This document shows, in pieces, positions 1 through 8,767 of a stretch of 64,000 nucleotides of DNA. Every line of letters begins with the position of its first letter. Within the stretch, counting starts at the first letter, position 1. Below the pieces are notes generated by a model. It was not told the origin of the DNA, searched no databases, and saw nothing but the letters and a program-made list of their open reading frames with translations. Source of the stretch: DAOQTX01 sp035340715 (GTDB lineage Bacteria; Bacteroidota; Bacteroidia; AKYH767-A; OLB10); the NCBI GenBank assembly GCA_035340715.1, contig DAOQTX010000001.1, positions 72,382-136,381 of the forward strand. Direction: 5' to 3'. Both the position numbers and the translations under genes were made by a program.

Positions 1-2
1 GA

Positions 3-230
3 TTAATTTTGTTTTTGGTGGGATTTTTCATGACCACTTTTAAAGCATCACAAAACTCTTTTTTGGCCATGCCTGCCATGTATGCCATTATGTTTAGTAT
101 TACGTTTGAAGCCTGGTTGATGGGATCTTTAAATCCCTACACCATATTATATATTATATTGATGAGTCTTTTCATTACAAAAGCAAAAACCTTTGAATCA
201 AAGAAAGAAGATACTGTTTCTGTACTTTGA
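3..230 (+). CDS. C-terminal fragment of an O-antigen ligase/polymerase-like membrane protein (cut by window edge)
   Basis: The reading frame is open to the left edge of the window, so only the last ~75 residues are present and the true start lies outside. What remains is two hydrophobic membrane segments (the second around NPYTILYIILMSLF) followed by a short charged cytoplasmic tail. A late hydrophobic helix preceded by a Phe-Glu-x-Trp-Leu-like motif (FEAWLMGSLNP) is typical of the C-terminus of Wzy/WaaL O-antigen polymerase/ligase proteins in this phylum. That reading also fits the glycosyltransferase genes that follow at once. Its end overlaps the next gene by 38 bases. The assignment is an inference from a short fragment; another polytopic polysaccharide protein is possible. 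Confidence 0.6.
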   Translation, partial: LILFLVGFFMTTFKASQNSFLAMPAMYAIMFSITFEAWLMGSLNPYTILYIILMSLFITKAKTFESKKEDTVSVL

Positions 231-1260
231 GTTAGCGGGTTATTTTACTGCATGCATTGAGCATTTGGTTTCAAAACATGCAGTCGAAATTCATGTGGTT
301 CGTTATCCGGTTAATTCAGTGGCACCCTTTCAATTTGATAACGGAAACGATCTGATTCGATACTACGAACGAAGCGAATTTTCTCAAGAGCAGCTGATAC
401 AGTTTTGCAGAGAATTGAATCCCGATTTAATTGTTTGTAATGGATGGAGTGATACATTGTATGTAGAAACCTGCAAACATTTTAAGAATCAAATACCATA
501 TGTTTTAACGTTTGATAACCCTTGGAGAAATACATTCAAACAAAATATAGCGCGTTTTGTCTCAAGACTTTTTTTGCTACCGCATTTCAATCAGGTATGG
601 GTTCCGGGCGAAGCACAGTTTCAATATGCCCTTCGATTAGGATTTAAAGAGTCGCAAATAAAAAGAGGTTTGTACTGTTGCGATTATAATTTGTTTTCTA
701 GTTATTACCATGAAAACAAAGAACTAAAAAAGAGAAATTTTCCTAAACGATTTTTATTTCTTGGGCGATATACCAAACTGAAAGGAGTTCAAGAACTTTG
801 GGACGCATTCATGGCTTTACATAAAAATACTGATTGCGAATGGGAACTGTGGTCAATTGGTAAAGGCGATTTGGATTCAAAATTTCCTATACACCCAAAG
901 ATTAAAAACTTCGGTTTTGTTCAACCTTCCGAACTTGGTCATTTTATAAAAGAATGTGGCGTATTTATGATGCCCAGTCAATATGAGCATTGGGGCGTGG
1001 TATTGCATGAAATGACATTAGCCGGTTTGCCCGTTATTTGTTCAGACACTACATCGGCCGCGGATACTTTTGTTGAACATGGACAAAATGGATTTTTACA
1101 TAAAGCCTGTAGCAGCGATTCCATATTACAGTATATGTCACAGATAACTAAATTAAGCAATGAAGAGTTATGGGAGATGTCGAAACAAAGTAATACCATT
1201 GGTCAGAGAATTAATTTTGAAACTTGGAGCGAAGATTTATTAAATTATATAAGTCGATAA
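193..1260 (+). CDS. Glycosyltransferase family 4 (GT-B fold)
   Basis: Predicted cytoplasmic glycosyltransferase of 355 residues that adds a sugar to a lipid-linked polysaccharide intermediate. The N-terminal half starts with a beta strand (KKILFLYFELAGYF). The C-terminal half has the GT4 nucleotide-sugar lobe: a Gly-Arg segment near residue 190 (FLGRYTKLKG) and an E-x7-E motif at about residues 265-273 (EHWGVVLHE), followed by a G-x-P-V segment. The start is a TTG at 193; an in-frame stop at 163-165 leaves no ATG, so this is the only good start. It overlaps the upstream membrane protein by 38 bases and lies 6 bases before asnB, so co-transcription is likely. The acceptor and sugar cannot be told from sequence. 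Confidence 0.88.
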   Translation: MNQRKKILFLYFELAGYFTACIEHLVSKHAVEIHVVRYPVNSVAPFQFDNGNDLIRYYERSEFSQEQLIQFCRELNPDLIVCNGWSDTLYVETCKHFKNQIPYVLTFDNPWRNTFKQNIARFVSRLFLLPHFNQVWVPGEAQFQYALRLGFKESQIKRGLYCCDYNLFSSYYHENKELKKRNFPKRFLFLGRYTKLKGVQELWDAFMALHKNTDCEWELWSIGKGDLDSKFPIHPKIKNFGFVQPSELGHFIKECGVFMMPSQYEHWGVVLHEMTLAGLPVICSDTTSAADTFVEHGQNGFLHKACSSDSILQYMSQITKLSNEELWEMSKQSNTIGQRINFETWSEDLLNYISR

Positions 1261-1266
1261 TTATTT

Positions 1267-3144
1267 ATGTGTGGAATAAGCGGCATAATTGGCTTTAGCG
1301 ACAAAGAAGAAGTTAGCAGACGAATTCAAACGATGACGGATGCTATCGCGCATCGCGGCCCTGACGATCAGGGTATATATGTAGATGATTTTATTGCGCT
1401 TGGCCACCGAAGATTGGCAATTATTGATTTGTCTTCCGCGGGACATCAGCCAATGTGGGATTTTGAAAAGAGATATACGATTGTTTATAATGGTGAGATT
1501 TACAATTTCAAAGAAATAAAGAGTCAGATTAATGATTATCCCTTCCAATCCAATTCCGATACCGAAGTGCTATTGGCAGCCTATAGAAAGTGGGGCTCAG
1601 GCATGCTTGAAAAATTAGCCGGCATGTTTGCCTTTGCAATATTTGATAAAGTAACAAATGAAACATTCATTGCTCGCGATCGATTGGGAATTAAACCTCT
1701 GTATTACTACCATCAAAATGGAGTTTTTGTTTTTTCATCAGAGGTGAGATCTTTATTGAAGAGTGGGTTTTTAAAAGCTGCATTAAACCACTCCGCTTTG
1801 GGCGATTATTTTTCGTATCAAACCATACATGCACCAAACACCATCATAGAAAATGTATTTTGTTTAATGCCCGGACATTTTGCTCTTATAAAGAACAAAG
1901 AACTTAACATTCATAAATATTGGTCATTACAAAATTCGATAGACAAAGATGCGATTCATCATAGCATTGATCAAATAAAATCAAATGTTAAGAGTTTGCT
2001 CTATCAAGCTGTTGAAAGAAGGTTGGTCAGCGATGTAGATTTTGGAGCATTCCTGTCCGGTGGAATTGACTCTAGTGCAGTTGTTGCGATTATGAGTGAA
2101 GTGCATTCCAAAAAAGTGAAGACATTCAATGTATCGTTTGATGAATCTGAATTCAGTGAAGCACGTTTTGCAAATATTATTGCAAAAAAATACAATACCG
2201 ATCATACCGAAATTCGCCTGAGTCCGCAAATGTTTCTTGAGAGCTTACCGGAAGCACTTAGTGCTTTAGATCATCCAAGTGGAGATGGTCCAAATTCATA
2301 TATAGTTTCTAAAGCAACTAAAAAAGGTGGCATTACTATGGCTCTCTCAGGATTGGGTGGTGATGAACTCTTTGCAGGTTATCCGGTATTTAAACGGATG
2401 CATTCCAATAAAGCTTTGAATTTATTTACCTCATTACCAAAACCCCTGAGGCAAAGTGCAGCAGGAGTTTTGGCCTATTTAAACAAAGGGCCAGCAAGCA
2501 AAAAATTATTGCAAATCAGTCAGGCTAAAAACAGTTCATTTGAAGAATTGTATCCGATTTGGAGAAAAATAGCTTCACAAAACACCATAAACAAATTACT
2601 GAGTTATGATGATACTCATACAAACTTTGTTTCAAAAATCATTTCAAGTGAGACGAGTGATTGGAGTAATTTTTCTAATCACAATTTGAGTAAAATCAGC
2701 ATTGCTGAAATGACAACCTATATGCAAAATGTATTGCTACGAGATACCGACCAAATGAGTATGGCTGTAGCTCTTGAAGTGCGCGTGCCCTTCTTAGATC
2801 ATCATCTTGTTGAATATGTTTTGGGCGTTTCAGATCACCACAAATTTCCTTCTTATCCTAAGAAATTATTGATTGAAAGTATCGAAGAATTATTACCCAG
2901 AGAAATTGTTCATCGTCCTAAAATGGGATTTGTTTTACCTTGGGAGCATTGGTTAAAAAATGAAATGCGCTCTTTTTGTTCTGAACGCATTGATGCGTTA
3001 TCTCAAAGATCATTTATCGATGAAAAACAATTGCTCAAGCGTTGGAATCAGTTCTTGAAGGGTCGAAAAGATATCCGTTGGAATGATATGTGGATCTGCA
3101 TAGTCTTGGAAGATTATATTCAAAAAAATAATTTGCACTCGTGA
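1267..3144 (+). CDS. asnB: Asparagine synthase (glutamine-hydrolysing), AsnB/WbpS type
   Basis: A 625-residue class II glutamine amidotransferase. The start MCGISG places the catalytic Cys at position 2 once Met is removed. The N-terminal Ntn glutaminase domain spans roughly residues 2-190 and the C-terminal ATP-pyrophosphatase synthetase domain follows, with the P-loop SGGIDS near residue 264 and a GLGGDELFAGY segment near 365. Family members make asparagine from aspartate, glutamine and ATP. Copies inside polysaccharide clusters (WbpS-like) are thought to amidate uronic acids in the glycan, and this one lies between two glycosyltransferase genes, so a sugar-amidating role is at least as likely as asparagine supply. 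Its stop overlaps the GTG of the next gene by four bases (GTGA). Confidence 0.9.
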   Translation: MCGISGIIGFSDKEEVSRRIQTMTDAIAHRGPDDQGIYVDDFIALGHRRLAIIDLSSAGHQPMWDFEKRYTIVYNGEIYNFKEIKSQINDYPFQSNSDTEVLLAAYRKWGSGMLEKLAGMFAFAIFDKVTNETFIARDRLGIKPLYYYHQNGVFVFSSEVRSLLKSGFLKAALNHSALGDYFSYQTIHAPNTIIENVFCLMPGHFALIKNKELNIHKYWSLQNSIDKDAIHHSIDQIKSNVKSLLYQAVERRLVSDVDFGAFLSGGIDSSAVVAIMSEVHSKKVKTFNVSFDESEFSEARFANIIAKKYNTDHTEIRLSPQMFLESLPEALSALDHPSGDGPNSYIVSKATKKGGITMALSGLGGDELFAGYPVFKRMHSNKALNLFTSLPKPLRQSAAGVLAYLNKGPASKKLLQISQAKNSSFEELYPIWRKIASQNTINKLLSYDDTHTNFVSKIISSETSDWSNFSNHNLSKISIAEMTTYMQNVLLRDTDQMSMAVALEVRVPFLDHHLVEYVLGVSDHHKFPSYPKKLLIESIEELLPREIVHRPKMGFVLPWEHWLKNEMRSFCSERIDALSQRSFIDEKQLLKRWNQFLKGRKDIRWNDMWICIVLEDYIQKNNLHS

Positions 3145-4301
3145 AAACGATCTTAACCTTTATCGATTGGTATCTTCCTGCATACAAAGCCGGAGGACCA
3201 ATCCGTTCATGTGCAAATATGATTTCACATTTAAAGGATGATTTTAATTTCAAAATTATTTGTAGTTCATTTGATTTGAATGAATCAAAAATGCTAGACG
3301 GAATTGAAAGTGGCGTATGGACAAAAGCTCCTGATGGAACGGAAATCCTGTATATCAACCCACTCCAATTGAATTTTGCATTCATACAAAGAATGATCAA
3401 TGAAGTGAACCCTGATCTAATTTATTTAAACAGTATTTACTCGAAATTTTATACTTTATATCCTCTGTGGGCCAACAAAAAAAGAAGCGATCATATTCCG
3501 GTGATCATTGCACCAAGAGGAATGCTGGGCAAAGGATCTCTAGCTCAAAAGGCTTTTAAGAAAAAAGTTTTCTTAATGCTTGCAAAGGCTTTGGGCTTGT
3601 TCTCAAATGTGGTTTGGCATTGCAGTACAGCACAGGAAAGTAAAGAAGTTGAAAAAACATTTGATTCGAAAAGCATAAGAGCATTGGCCATCAATTTGAG
3701 CGAAAAGAAAAAAATAGAATTTGTAGAAATAGAAAAAACAAAAGGAGATGTAAAGCTGATTTGGTTGGCTCGAATTTCATCTGTAAAAAATTTTAAAGGT
3801 GCAGTTGAGTCCATCGTTAAGATAAAACCAATGTATAAAGTTCAGTTTGATGTGTATGGACCATCAGATGATGAAAGATATTTCAACGAATGTTTGAGTA
3901 TTGTTCAGACTGCAGCACCACATATTCGAATCAATTTTTTTGAAGCAGTGCCTCATCAAAAGGTTGGGAAACTCTTGAGCCAATATCATTTTATGTTTTT
4001 ACCTACCTTTAATGAGAATTTTGGACATGGAATAGTTGATGCTTTTATGGCAAGTTGTCCGGTGCTCATCAGCAACACTACTCCATGGAAAAATCTAGAA
4101 GAAGAGTACTCAGGTATGGTGATAAACGGTTTCGACCCATCGGACTATGCTTTAGCCATAGAAAAGATTTGCAATATGGATCAATCGGCATATGATATAT
4201 ATCGAAAAGGTGCTTATAATAAAGCAATCGAAATCATCAACAACCCTGTTGCAAAAAATGCACATATAGAAATGTTTTCCAATAGTATAAAGCATGGGTG
4301 A
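3141..4301 (+). CDS. Glycosyltransferase family 4
   Basis: A 386-residue GT-B glycosyltransferase. The N-terminus has the acceptor-side loop IDWYLPAYKAGGPIRS, common in capsule and exopolysaccharide GT4 enzymes. The donor lobe carries WLARISSVKNFKG near residue 210 and an acidic pair at about residues 292 and 300 (ENFGHGIVD), so the usual E-x7-E motif is E-x7-D here. The start is GTG at 3141, overlapping the asnB stop by four bases, which argues for translational coupling. Its end overlaps the acetyltransferase gene by 8 bases. Sugar specificity is unknown. Confidence 0.88.
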   Translation: MKTILTFIDWYLPAYKAGGPIRSCANMISHLKDDFNFKIICSSFDLNESKMLDGIESGVWTKAPDGTEILYINPLQLNFAFIQRMINEVNPDLIYLNSIYSKFYTLYPLWANKKRSDHIPVIIAPRGMLGKGSLAQKAFKKKVFLMLAKALGLFSNVVWHCSTAQESKEVEKTFDSKSIRALAINLSEKKKIEFVEIEKTKGDVKLIWLARISSVKNFKGAVESIVKIKPMYKVQFDVYGPSDDERYFNECLSIVQTAAPHIRINFFEAVPHQKVGKLLSQYHFMFLPTFNENFGHGIVDAFMASCPVLISNTTPWKNLEEEYSGMVINGFDPSDYALAIEKICNMDQSAYDIYRKGAYNKAIEIINNPVAKNAHIEMFSNSIKHG

Positions 4302-4854
4302 AAACAAAACCAATTTGAGTCGTTACGACAATAGCTGGTATCATCCTGGAGCAAACGCATTGAAGCGTTTGATATGGTACTTTGTTAATGCCTGTTTTTT
4401 TATGTTTCCACTTTTTCCTTTTCAAGGATTTAAAATTTTTCTGCTTCGATTGTTTGGAGCAAAAATTGGGAAGGGTTTAGTTATTAAACCATCAGTAAGT
4501 ATTAAATATCCTTGGTTACTAAAGGTTGGTGATCATTGCTGGATAGGCGAAAACGTATGGATAGACAATCTTGCTCTGGTTCAGATTGGTAATCATGTAT
4601 GTCTTTCGCAAGGCGCTATGTTGCTTACAGGAAATCATAATTATAAAAAATCAACTTTTGATCTTATGGTAGGCGCCATAACTCTAGAAGATGGCGTTTG
4701 GATTGGTGCAAAGTCTATTGTTTGCCCGCGAGTTACTTGTCAATCACATTCTGTTTTAGCGGTAAATTCGGTAGCTGTTGAAACTTTAGAAGCCTATTGG
4801 GTGTATAAAGGAAATCCGGCCATTAAATATCGTCAAAGAAAAATTGATGAATAA
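4294..4854 (+). CDS. WcaF-like hexapeptide-repeat acyltransferase
   Basis: A 186-residue left-handed beta-helix acyltransferase of the colanic-acid WcaF type, expected to O-acetylate a sugar of the polysaccharide using acetyl-CoA. The N-terminus has YDNSWYHPGAN and a hydrophobic stretch (about residues 27-50) typical of WcaF homologues. The rest has isoleucine/valine-rich hexapeptide turns (IGENVWI, IGNHVCL, LEDGVWIGAKSIVCPRV) and the loop GNHNYKKSTFDL that carries the catalytic His. It overlaps the preceding GT4 by 8 bases and is followed 6 bases later by a GT2, so it sits in the same operon. Confidence 0.87.
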   Translation: MGENKTNLSRYDNSWYHPGANALKRLIWYFVNACFFMFPLFPFQGFKIFLLRLFGAKIGKGLVIKPSVSIKYPWLLKVGDHCWIGENVWIDNLALVQIGNHVCLSQGAMLLTGNHNYKKSTFDLMVGAITLEDGVWIGAKSIVCPRVTCQSHSVLAVNSVAVETLEAYWVYKGNPAIKYRQRKIDE

Positions 4855-4860
4855 AGAGAA

Positions 4861-5637
4861 ATGAAGATCAGTATCATAACCATAACGTACAATAGTCAGG
4901 CAACGGTTGAAGACACACTTAAATCGGTACTTGAACAAGACTATCCGGATATTGAATATATTATAGTGGATGGTCGATCAAAAGACCAAACGCTAAAAAT
5001 TGTCAATCGCTACTCCGATCGAATCAGCAAAATTGTAAGTGAAAAAGACAATGGTTTGTATGATGCATTGAATAAGGGAATTAGTTTGGCCACAGGCGAG
5101 GTGATTGGCATGTTGCATTCGGACGATGTGTATGCATATCCGCAGGCAATTTCAGATGTGATGAAACAATTTAAATCCGATTCAGCACTTGAAGGAGTTT
5201 ATGCTGATCTGGTTTTTGTAAATCGACAAGATCCCAATAAAGTGATGCGCTATTGGAAATCGGGAGAGTATATTGAAGGATCTTTCGAGCAAGGTTGGAT
5301 GCCTCCTCATCCTACATTTTTTGTAAGGAAAGATTGTTATGCAAAACATGGATCGTTTAATACTTCATTAAAACTCTCGGCCGATTATGAACTAATGTTG
5401 CGATTGATTCATATTCAAAAAATAAAAATCAAATATCTTCCAAGCACCTTGGTTAAAATGAAAATGGGAGGTACCAGTAATGTAAGTTTCTTTGTAAAGC
5501 TGAAAGCCAACATCGAGGATAAACTTGCCTGGAAAATGAACGGAGTAAAACCGGGATTCCTAACCTTTTTTAAAAAACCATTGCGCAAACTATCTCAGTA
5601 TTTCAAAAGGACAGTCCAATCATTACTCAACTTTTAG
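4861..5637 (+). CDS. Glycosyltransferase family 2 (WcaA-like)
   Basis: A 258-residue GT-A glycosyltransferase. The N-terminal Rossmann-like domain has SIITITYNSQATVEDTL, the nucleotide-binding VDGRSKDQT (residues ~40-48) and the DxD-like metal motif HSDD near residue 86. The later ADYELMLRL motif (about 173) is the usual GT2 base region. It is the last gene of the polysaccharide operon in the window. Its last 15 bases overlap the end of the convergent CPBP protease gene, and no terminator hairpin separates them. Confidence 0.9.
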   Translation: MKISIITITYNSQATVEDTLKSVLEQDYPDIEYIIVDGRSKDQTLKIVNRYSDRISKIVSEKDNGLYDALNKGISLATGEVIGMLHSDDVYAYPQAISDVMKQFKSDSALEGVYADLVFVNRQDPNKVMRYWKSGEYIEGSFEQGWMPPHPTFFVRKDCYAKHGSFNTSLKLSADYELMLRLIHIQKIKIKYLPSTLVKMKMGGTSNVSFFVKLKANIEDKLAWKMNGVKPGFLTFFKKPLRKLSQYFKRTVQSLLNF

Positions 5638-6555
5638 AGGAACCGCTTCAATTCGACCTTTTTTTAGTTTCAAAATCATCCAAGTCAATATTGGAAGTGA
5701 GATTACTGTAATATAAATGGTGTCGTCCGCACCAAGGGTATTCAAATCGTGTTGAACAATATTATGCTGCATTAAATATTCTGCCAATACACTTATGGCA
5801 TTGTTAAGAAAATGCAATAAAACCGGTAGCCAAATTGTGCCACTCCAATAGAACACATAACCTAATAAAGCTCCTAAAAGCATTCGTGGAACGAAACCAT
5901 AAAATTGCAAATGCAATGCGCTAAATATAATAGCGGTGCACCATATAGCGGTGTGAATATTTCCAAACCACTCCTTTAACATTTTCAGCACAACTCCTCT
6001 GAACAGAAATTCCTCCCCCAAAGCCGGTAATAAGGCAATGATGAAAATATTAATCAGTAAGTCTGAAATGCCATTCATAACCAATAAACGCTCAGTAATG
6101 ATGGCGGCAGCAGTCTCCTTTTCTTTCATCCACTGCTCTATCCCTATCAAAAATTCAGGCATTGAAATATGCGCATTCCAATAAACCAGAATATTAATCA
6201 CAGGAATGAGCATGATGCTGATCAATATAGCATAAGCAATTTGTATTTTGTTTAGAGACTGCAACGGGAAAAAATCTGTAATTGAAATCTTGAAAAGTTT
6301 TGGAATCAGTAAGGCAGGAATTAAAAACATTCCAATACTTGAAAAAGATTGAAACAGCTTGAGAGCAAAAAGGTGATGAATATGATTGCTGGAGTTGAGT
6401 ACCATATTCACTTCATCAAAGGATACACCCAAAATAATCGTAATCAGTAAAAAGGAGAAAAGGGTGATGACTATTGAGCTGATCAGAATAATTCCTAACA
6501 ATACAAATAATTTACTGCTGTAGGGGGCTATTTTCCAGTCGGGTAACAAATTCAT
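5623..6555 (-). CDS. CPBP-family intramembrane metalloprotease (CAAX/Abi type)
   Basis: A 310-residue polytopic membrane protein with about eight hydrophobic segments. The family motif EExxxR is present as GEEFLFRG in the C-terminal half. It is followed by an SALHLQFYGFVPR segment and a final LLHFLNNAI segment that supply the conserved histidines. Family members (Rce1-like) are glutamate/histidine-dependent intramembrane proteases; bacterial substrates are mostly unknown. It stands alone, convergent with the polysaccharide operon and divergent from dusB. The start ATG lies 45 bases from the dusB promoter box, so the two genes share a short control region. Confidence 0.88.
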   Translation of the reverse strand: MNLLPDWKIAPYSSKLFVLLGIILISSIVITLFSFLLITIILGVSFDEVNMVLNSSNHIHHLFALKLFQSFSSIGMFLIPALLIPKLFKISITDFFPLQSLNKIQIAYAILISIMLIPVINILVYWNAHISMPEFLIGIEQWMKEKETAAAIITERLLVMNGISDLLINIFIIALLPALGEEFLFRGVVLKMLKEWFGNIHTAIWCTAIIFSALHLQFYGFVPRMLLGALLGYVFYWSGTIWLPVLLHFLNNAISVLAEYLMQHNIVQHDLNTLGADDTIYITVISLPILTWMILKLKKGRIEAVPLKVE

Positions 6556-6600
6556 TCGTTTTGATGCTATTTTAAAATGGACTTAAACCATTTGATTGTA

Positions 6601-6608
6601 TAATTTTG
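6601..6608 (+). promoter_or_regulatory. TAnnTTTG -7 promoter box for dusB
   Basis: TAATTTTG matches the Bacteroidota -7 consensus TAnnTTTG exactly and lies in the gap between the CPBP gene and dusB, 27 bases before the TTG start. I see no clear TTG -33 element at the usual distance. Confidence 0.55.
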
Positions 6609-6635
6609 CAACGAAATTATGAATAAACATTGGCT

Positions 6636-7637
6636 TTGGTAAAAATCGGCACTATCGAACTGGGTGAATTTCCACTTTTACTTGCTCCTATGGAGGATGT
6701 GAGTGATCCTCCTTTTCGATACGTGTGCAAGCAGAACGGAGCCGATTTGATGTATACCGAATTCATTTCATCGGAGGGACTGATTCGCGATGCCGCTAAA
6801 AGCACAAAGAAGTTGGATATTTTTAGTTATGAAAGACCTATAGGCATTCAAATTTTTGGCAGTGAGATCAACTCAATGATCGAAGCTGCTACCATTGCTG
6901 AAGCTGCTCAGCCCGATTTGATTGACATTAATTATGGTTGTCCGGTAAAAAATGTTGCTTGCAAAGGTGCAGGTGCAGGTCTTTTACAAGACATTCCTAA
7001 AATGGTTGAAATGACTAAAGCTATTGTAGATGCCGTTTCATTACCGGTAACTGTAAAGACACGCTTGGGATGGGATGATCAAACAAAGAATATAGAAGAG
7101 GTTGCCGAACGACTTCAGGATATTGGGATAAAAGCACTTACCATTCATGGTCGAACACGTAAGCAGATGTATAAAGGTGAAGCCGATTGGTACTTAATTT
7201 CTGCAGTGAAAAATAATGCTAGGATAAAAATTCCAATTTTTGGAAATGGTGACATTGACAGTCCTGAAAAAGCACTTGATTATAAAAATAAATATGGTGT
7301 GGATGGAATCATGATTGGAAGAGCCAGTATTGGACATCCATGGATTTTTAATGAAATAAAACACTATCTAAATACCGGTGAATTCTTGCCAGCACCTGAA
7401 TTAAGCGACCGATTATTGGCTTGCAAAACTCACTTTGATAAATCGATTGAATGGAAAGGACCCATAACAGGGATTTATGAAATGCGCAGGCACTATAGCA
7501 ACTATTTTAAAGGCTTAAGTCATTTTAAAGAATACCGTATGCGTTTGGTAACTGCTACTACACCGCAAGATATTTACTCAATTTTAGAAGAGATACAATA
7601 TTCATATGGTGATTCAGATGTTTATCAGGCATCCTAA
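6636..7637 (+). CDS. dusB: tRNA-dihydrouridine synthase, DusB type
   Basis: Flavin enzyme that reduces uridine to dihydrouridine in the tRNA D-loop. The TIM-barrel domain begins with the FMN-binding LLLAPMEDVSDPPFR. The catalytic Cys is in DINYGCPV (about residue 102), the FMN/phosphate region includes KTRLGW and GNGDI, and IMIGRASIGHPWIF closes the barrel. A small helical domain follows. No in-frame ATG exists near the start. TTG at 6636 (MVKIGTI...) is preferred because family proteins usually begin at this point; TTG at 6630 is the alternative. An out-of-frame ATG at 6619 opens a 7-codon mini-ORF across the start. Confidence 0.92.
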   Translation: MVKIGTIELGEFPLLLAPMEDVSDPPFRYVCKQNGADLMYTEFISSEGLIRDAAKSTKKLDIFSYERPIGIQIFGSEINSMIEAATIAEAAQPDLIDINYGCPVKNVACKGAGAGLLQDIPKMVEMTKAIVDAVSLPVTVKTRLGWDDQTKNIEEVAERLQDIGIKALTIHGRTRKQMYKGEADWYLISAVKNNARIKIPIFGNGDIDSPEKALDYKNKYGVDGIMIGRASIGHPWIFNEIKHYLNTGEFLPAPELSDRLLACKTHFDKSIEWKGPITGIYEMRRHYSNYFKGLSHFKEYRMRLVTATTPQDIYSILEEIQYSYGDSDVYQAS

Positions 7638-7642
7638 AAACT

Positions 7643-7673
7643 GAAAGGCAGCCCTTTTACGAGACTGCCCTTC
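7643..7673. terminator. Candidate shared terminator hairpin between dusB and tonB
   Basis: A 5-bp GC stem (GGCAG/CTGCC at 7647-7651 and 7665-7669) lies between the converging dusB and tonB genes, with A-rich sequence to its left and T/A-rich sequence to its right. It could serve both directions, but the stem is short. Confidence 0.45.
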
Positions 7674-7696
7674 TATAAAAAATAAAATCTTTCTAT

Positions 7697-8365
7697 TTAT
7701 TTAAGCGAAAAGTTTACCGGTAAGTTAAACTGTACCGATACGGCTTTACCTCTTTGTTTTCCAGGCGACCATTTGGGCATTGACTTTACTACACGAACCG
7801 CTTCCTCGTCAATTGCAGGATGTACACCTCTTAATATTTTCAAATCTTTAATAGATCCTGTCGGGTCAACGACAAAGGTTAGATATACTCTTCCGGTGAT
7901 ATTATTCTCACGAGCAATTGCAGGATACTTAATATTGTTTTGCAAGAATTTTACTAAAGCAGCTTCTCCTCCAGGAAACGAAGGAGGATTCTCAACCACT
8001 AAAAATATTTCAGGCTCATCAACTTCTTCTACTGTATTTTTTACTTCTACTACTACGGTGTTTTGATCCGCTTCTGTATCTTCAATGACTGCTTCATTTT
8101 CAATCACTTTATCGTCTTCAACAATATTTAACACCTCAACTACCGGTGGAGGTGGCGGTGGTAGTTTTTCTTCTTGTTTAGTGATAGGTATCATCTCTTC
8201 CGGGACATCGTCAATATTTAACTGACCCAGACTGTGTGCAGAGCCATCATAGCTTTTCCACTCAAATGCCAACAGTGTAACTCCAAGAGCTGCAGCAAGA
8301 CCAATTTGAAAGAACAACTTGCGTTGCTTTTCAAGGTTTGCACTATCTGATTTTTTTGCTTCCAT
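7697..8365 (-). CDS. TonB-family energy transducer
   Basis: A 222-residue inner-membrane-anchored periplasmic protein that passes proton-motive force from ExbB/ExbD to outer-membrane transporters. There is one N-terminal transmembrane helix (about residues 21-35, FQIGLAAALGVTLLAFEW), then a proline run (PPPPPP) and an acidic Val/Glu-rich linker. The C-terminal TonB domain spans about residues 130-222, with FPGGEAAL, YPAIARENNITGRVYL and a final MPKWSPGKQRGKAV. Its 5' end overlaps the upstream vanZ-like gene by 23 bases. No receptor gene is adjacent. A paralogue lies at 47758-48423. Confidence 0.9.
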   Translation of the reverse strand: MEAKKSDSANLEKQRKLFFQIGLAAALGVTLLAFEWKSYDGSAHSLGQLNIDDVPEEMIPITKQEEKLPPPPPPVVEVLNIVEDDKVIENEAVIEDTEADQNTVVVEVKNTVEEVDEPEIFLVVENPPSFPGGEAALVKFLQNNIKYPAIARENNITGRVYLTFVVDPTGSIKDLKILRGVHPAIDEEAVRVVKSMPKWSPGKQRGKAVSVQFNLPVNFSLK

Positions 8366-8762
8366 TGATCGTATTATTTGTGAAAGGTAAAAACTTCTCT
8401 AAAATTTGAAAGGCCAAGATACCAAAAAAACATCCAACAAGATTCGCAATTGTGTCATAAATATCTCCAAACCGATTTGGGATCAAATATGCTTGTATCA
8501 ACTCGATGATGGATCCATATACCCAAGCAACAGTTGCAGCCAATATTGGAAGTTTATAACGCAGATTCAAAACGCTATATTGTTGGTTACCTGCCGATAT
8601 GAATAAATACGTTAAAACACCATACATGAATACATGAACCAACTTATCAAAAGTAAAGAGACTAAATAAAGAATAATCCGGCAGGCTAATACCCCCTATA
8701 AGACTCAAAACCAATATTATAAGTGCCCAAAGTACACTAAGTACTCTAAAGGAAAATCGCAT
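8343..8762 (-). CDS. VanZ-family membrane protein
   Basis: A 139-residue protein with four predicted membrane helices and the VanZ-like pattern DKLVHVFMYGVLTYLF in the second helix region and a SIIELIQAYLIPNRFGD loop before the last helix. The family is named after the teicoplanin-resistance protein VanZ, but short stand-alone members are widespread and have no proven function; this one should not be read as a resistance gene. It lies between gcvH (5 bases upstream) and tonB (23-base overlap) and is probably co-transcribed with them. Confidence 0.82.
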   Translation of the reverse strand: MRFSFRVLSVLWALIILVLSLIGGISLPDYSLFSLFTFDKLVHVFMYGVLTYLFISAGNQQYSVLNLRYKLPILAATVAWVYGSIIELIQAYLIPNRFGDIYDTIANLVGCFFGILAFQILEKFLPFTNNTINGSKKIR

Positions 8763-8767
8763 TTGAA

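Noticed and set aside
1981..2229. Reading frames on the minus strand inside asnB (and similar antisense frames within sprA, maeB, the M4 gene and dxs)
   Set aside because: They lie wholly within well-supported genes, have no own promoter or conserved motif and are explained as shadows.
8343..8762. Glycopeptide-resistance gene vanZ
   Set aside because: Only the general VanZ family pattern is present, with no other van genes; stand-alone members are common and not linked to resistance.
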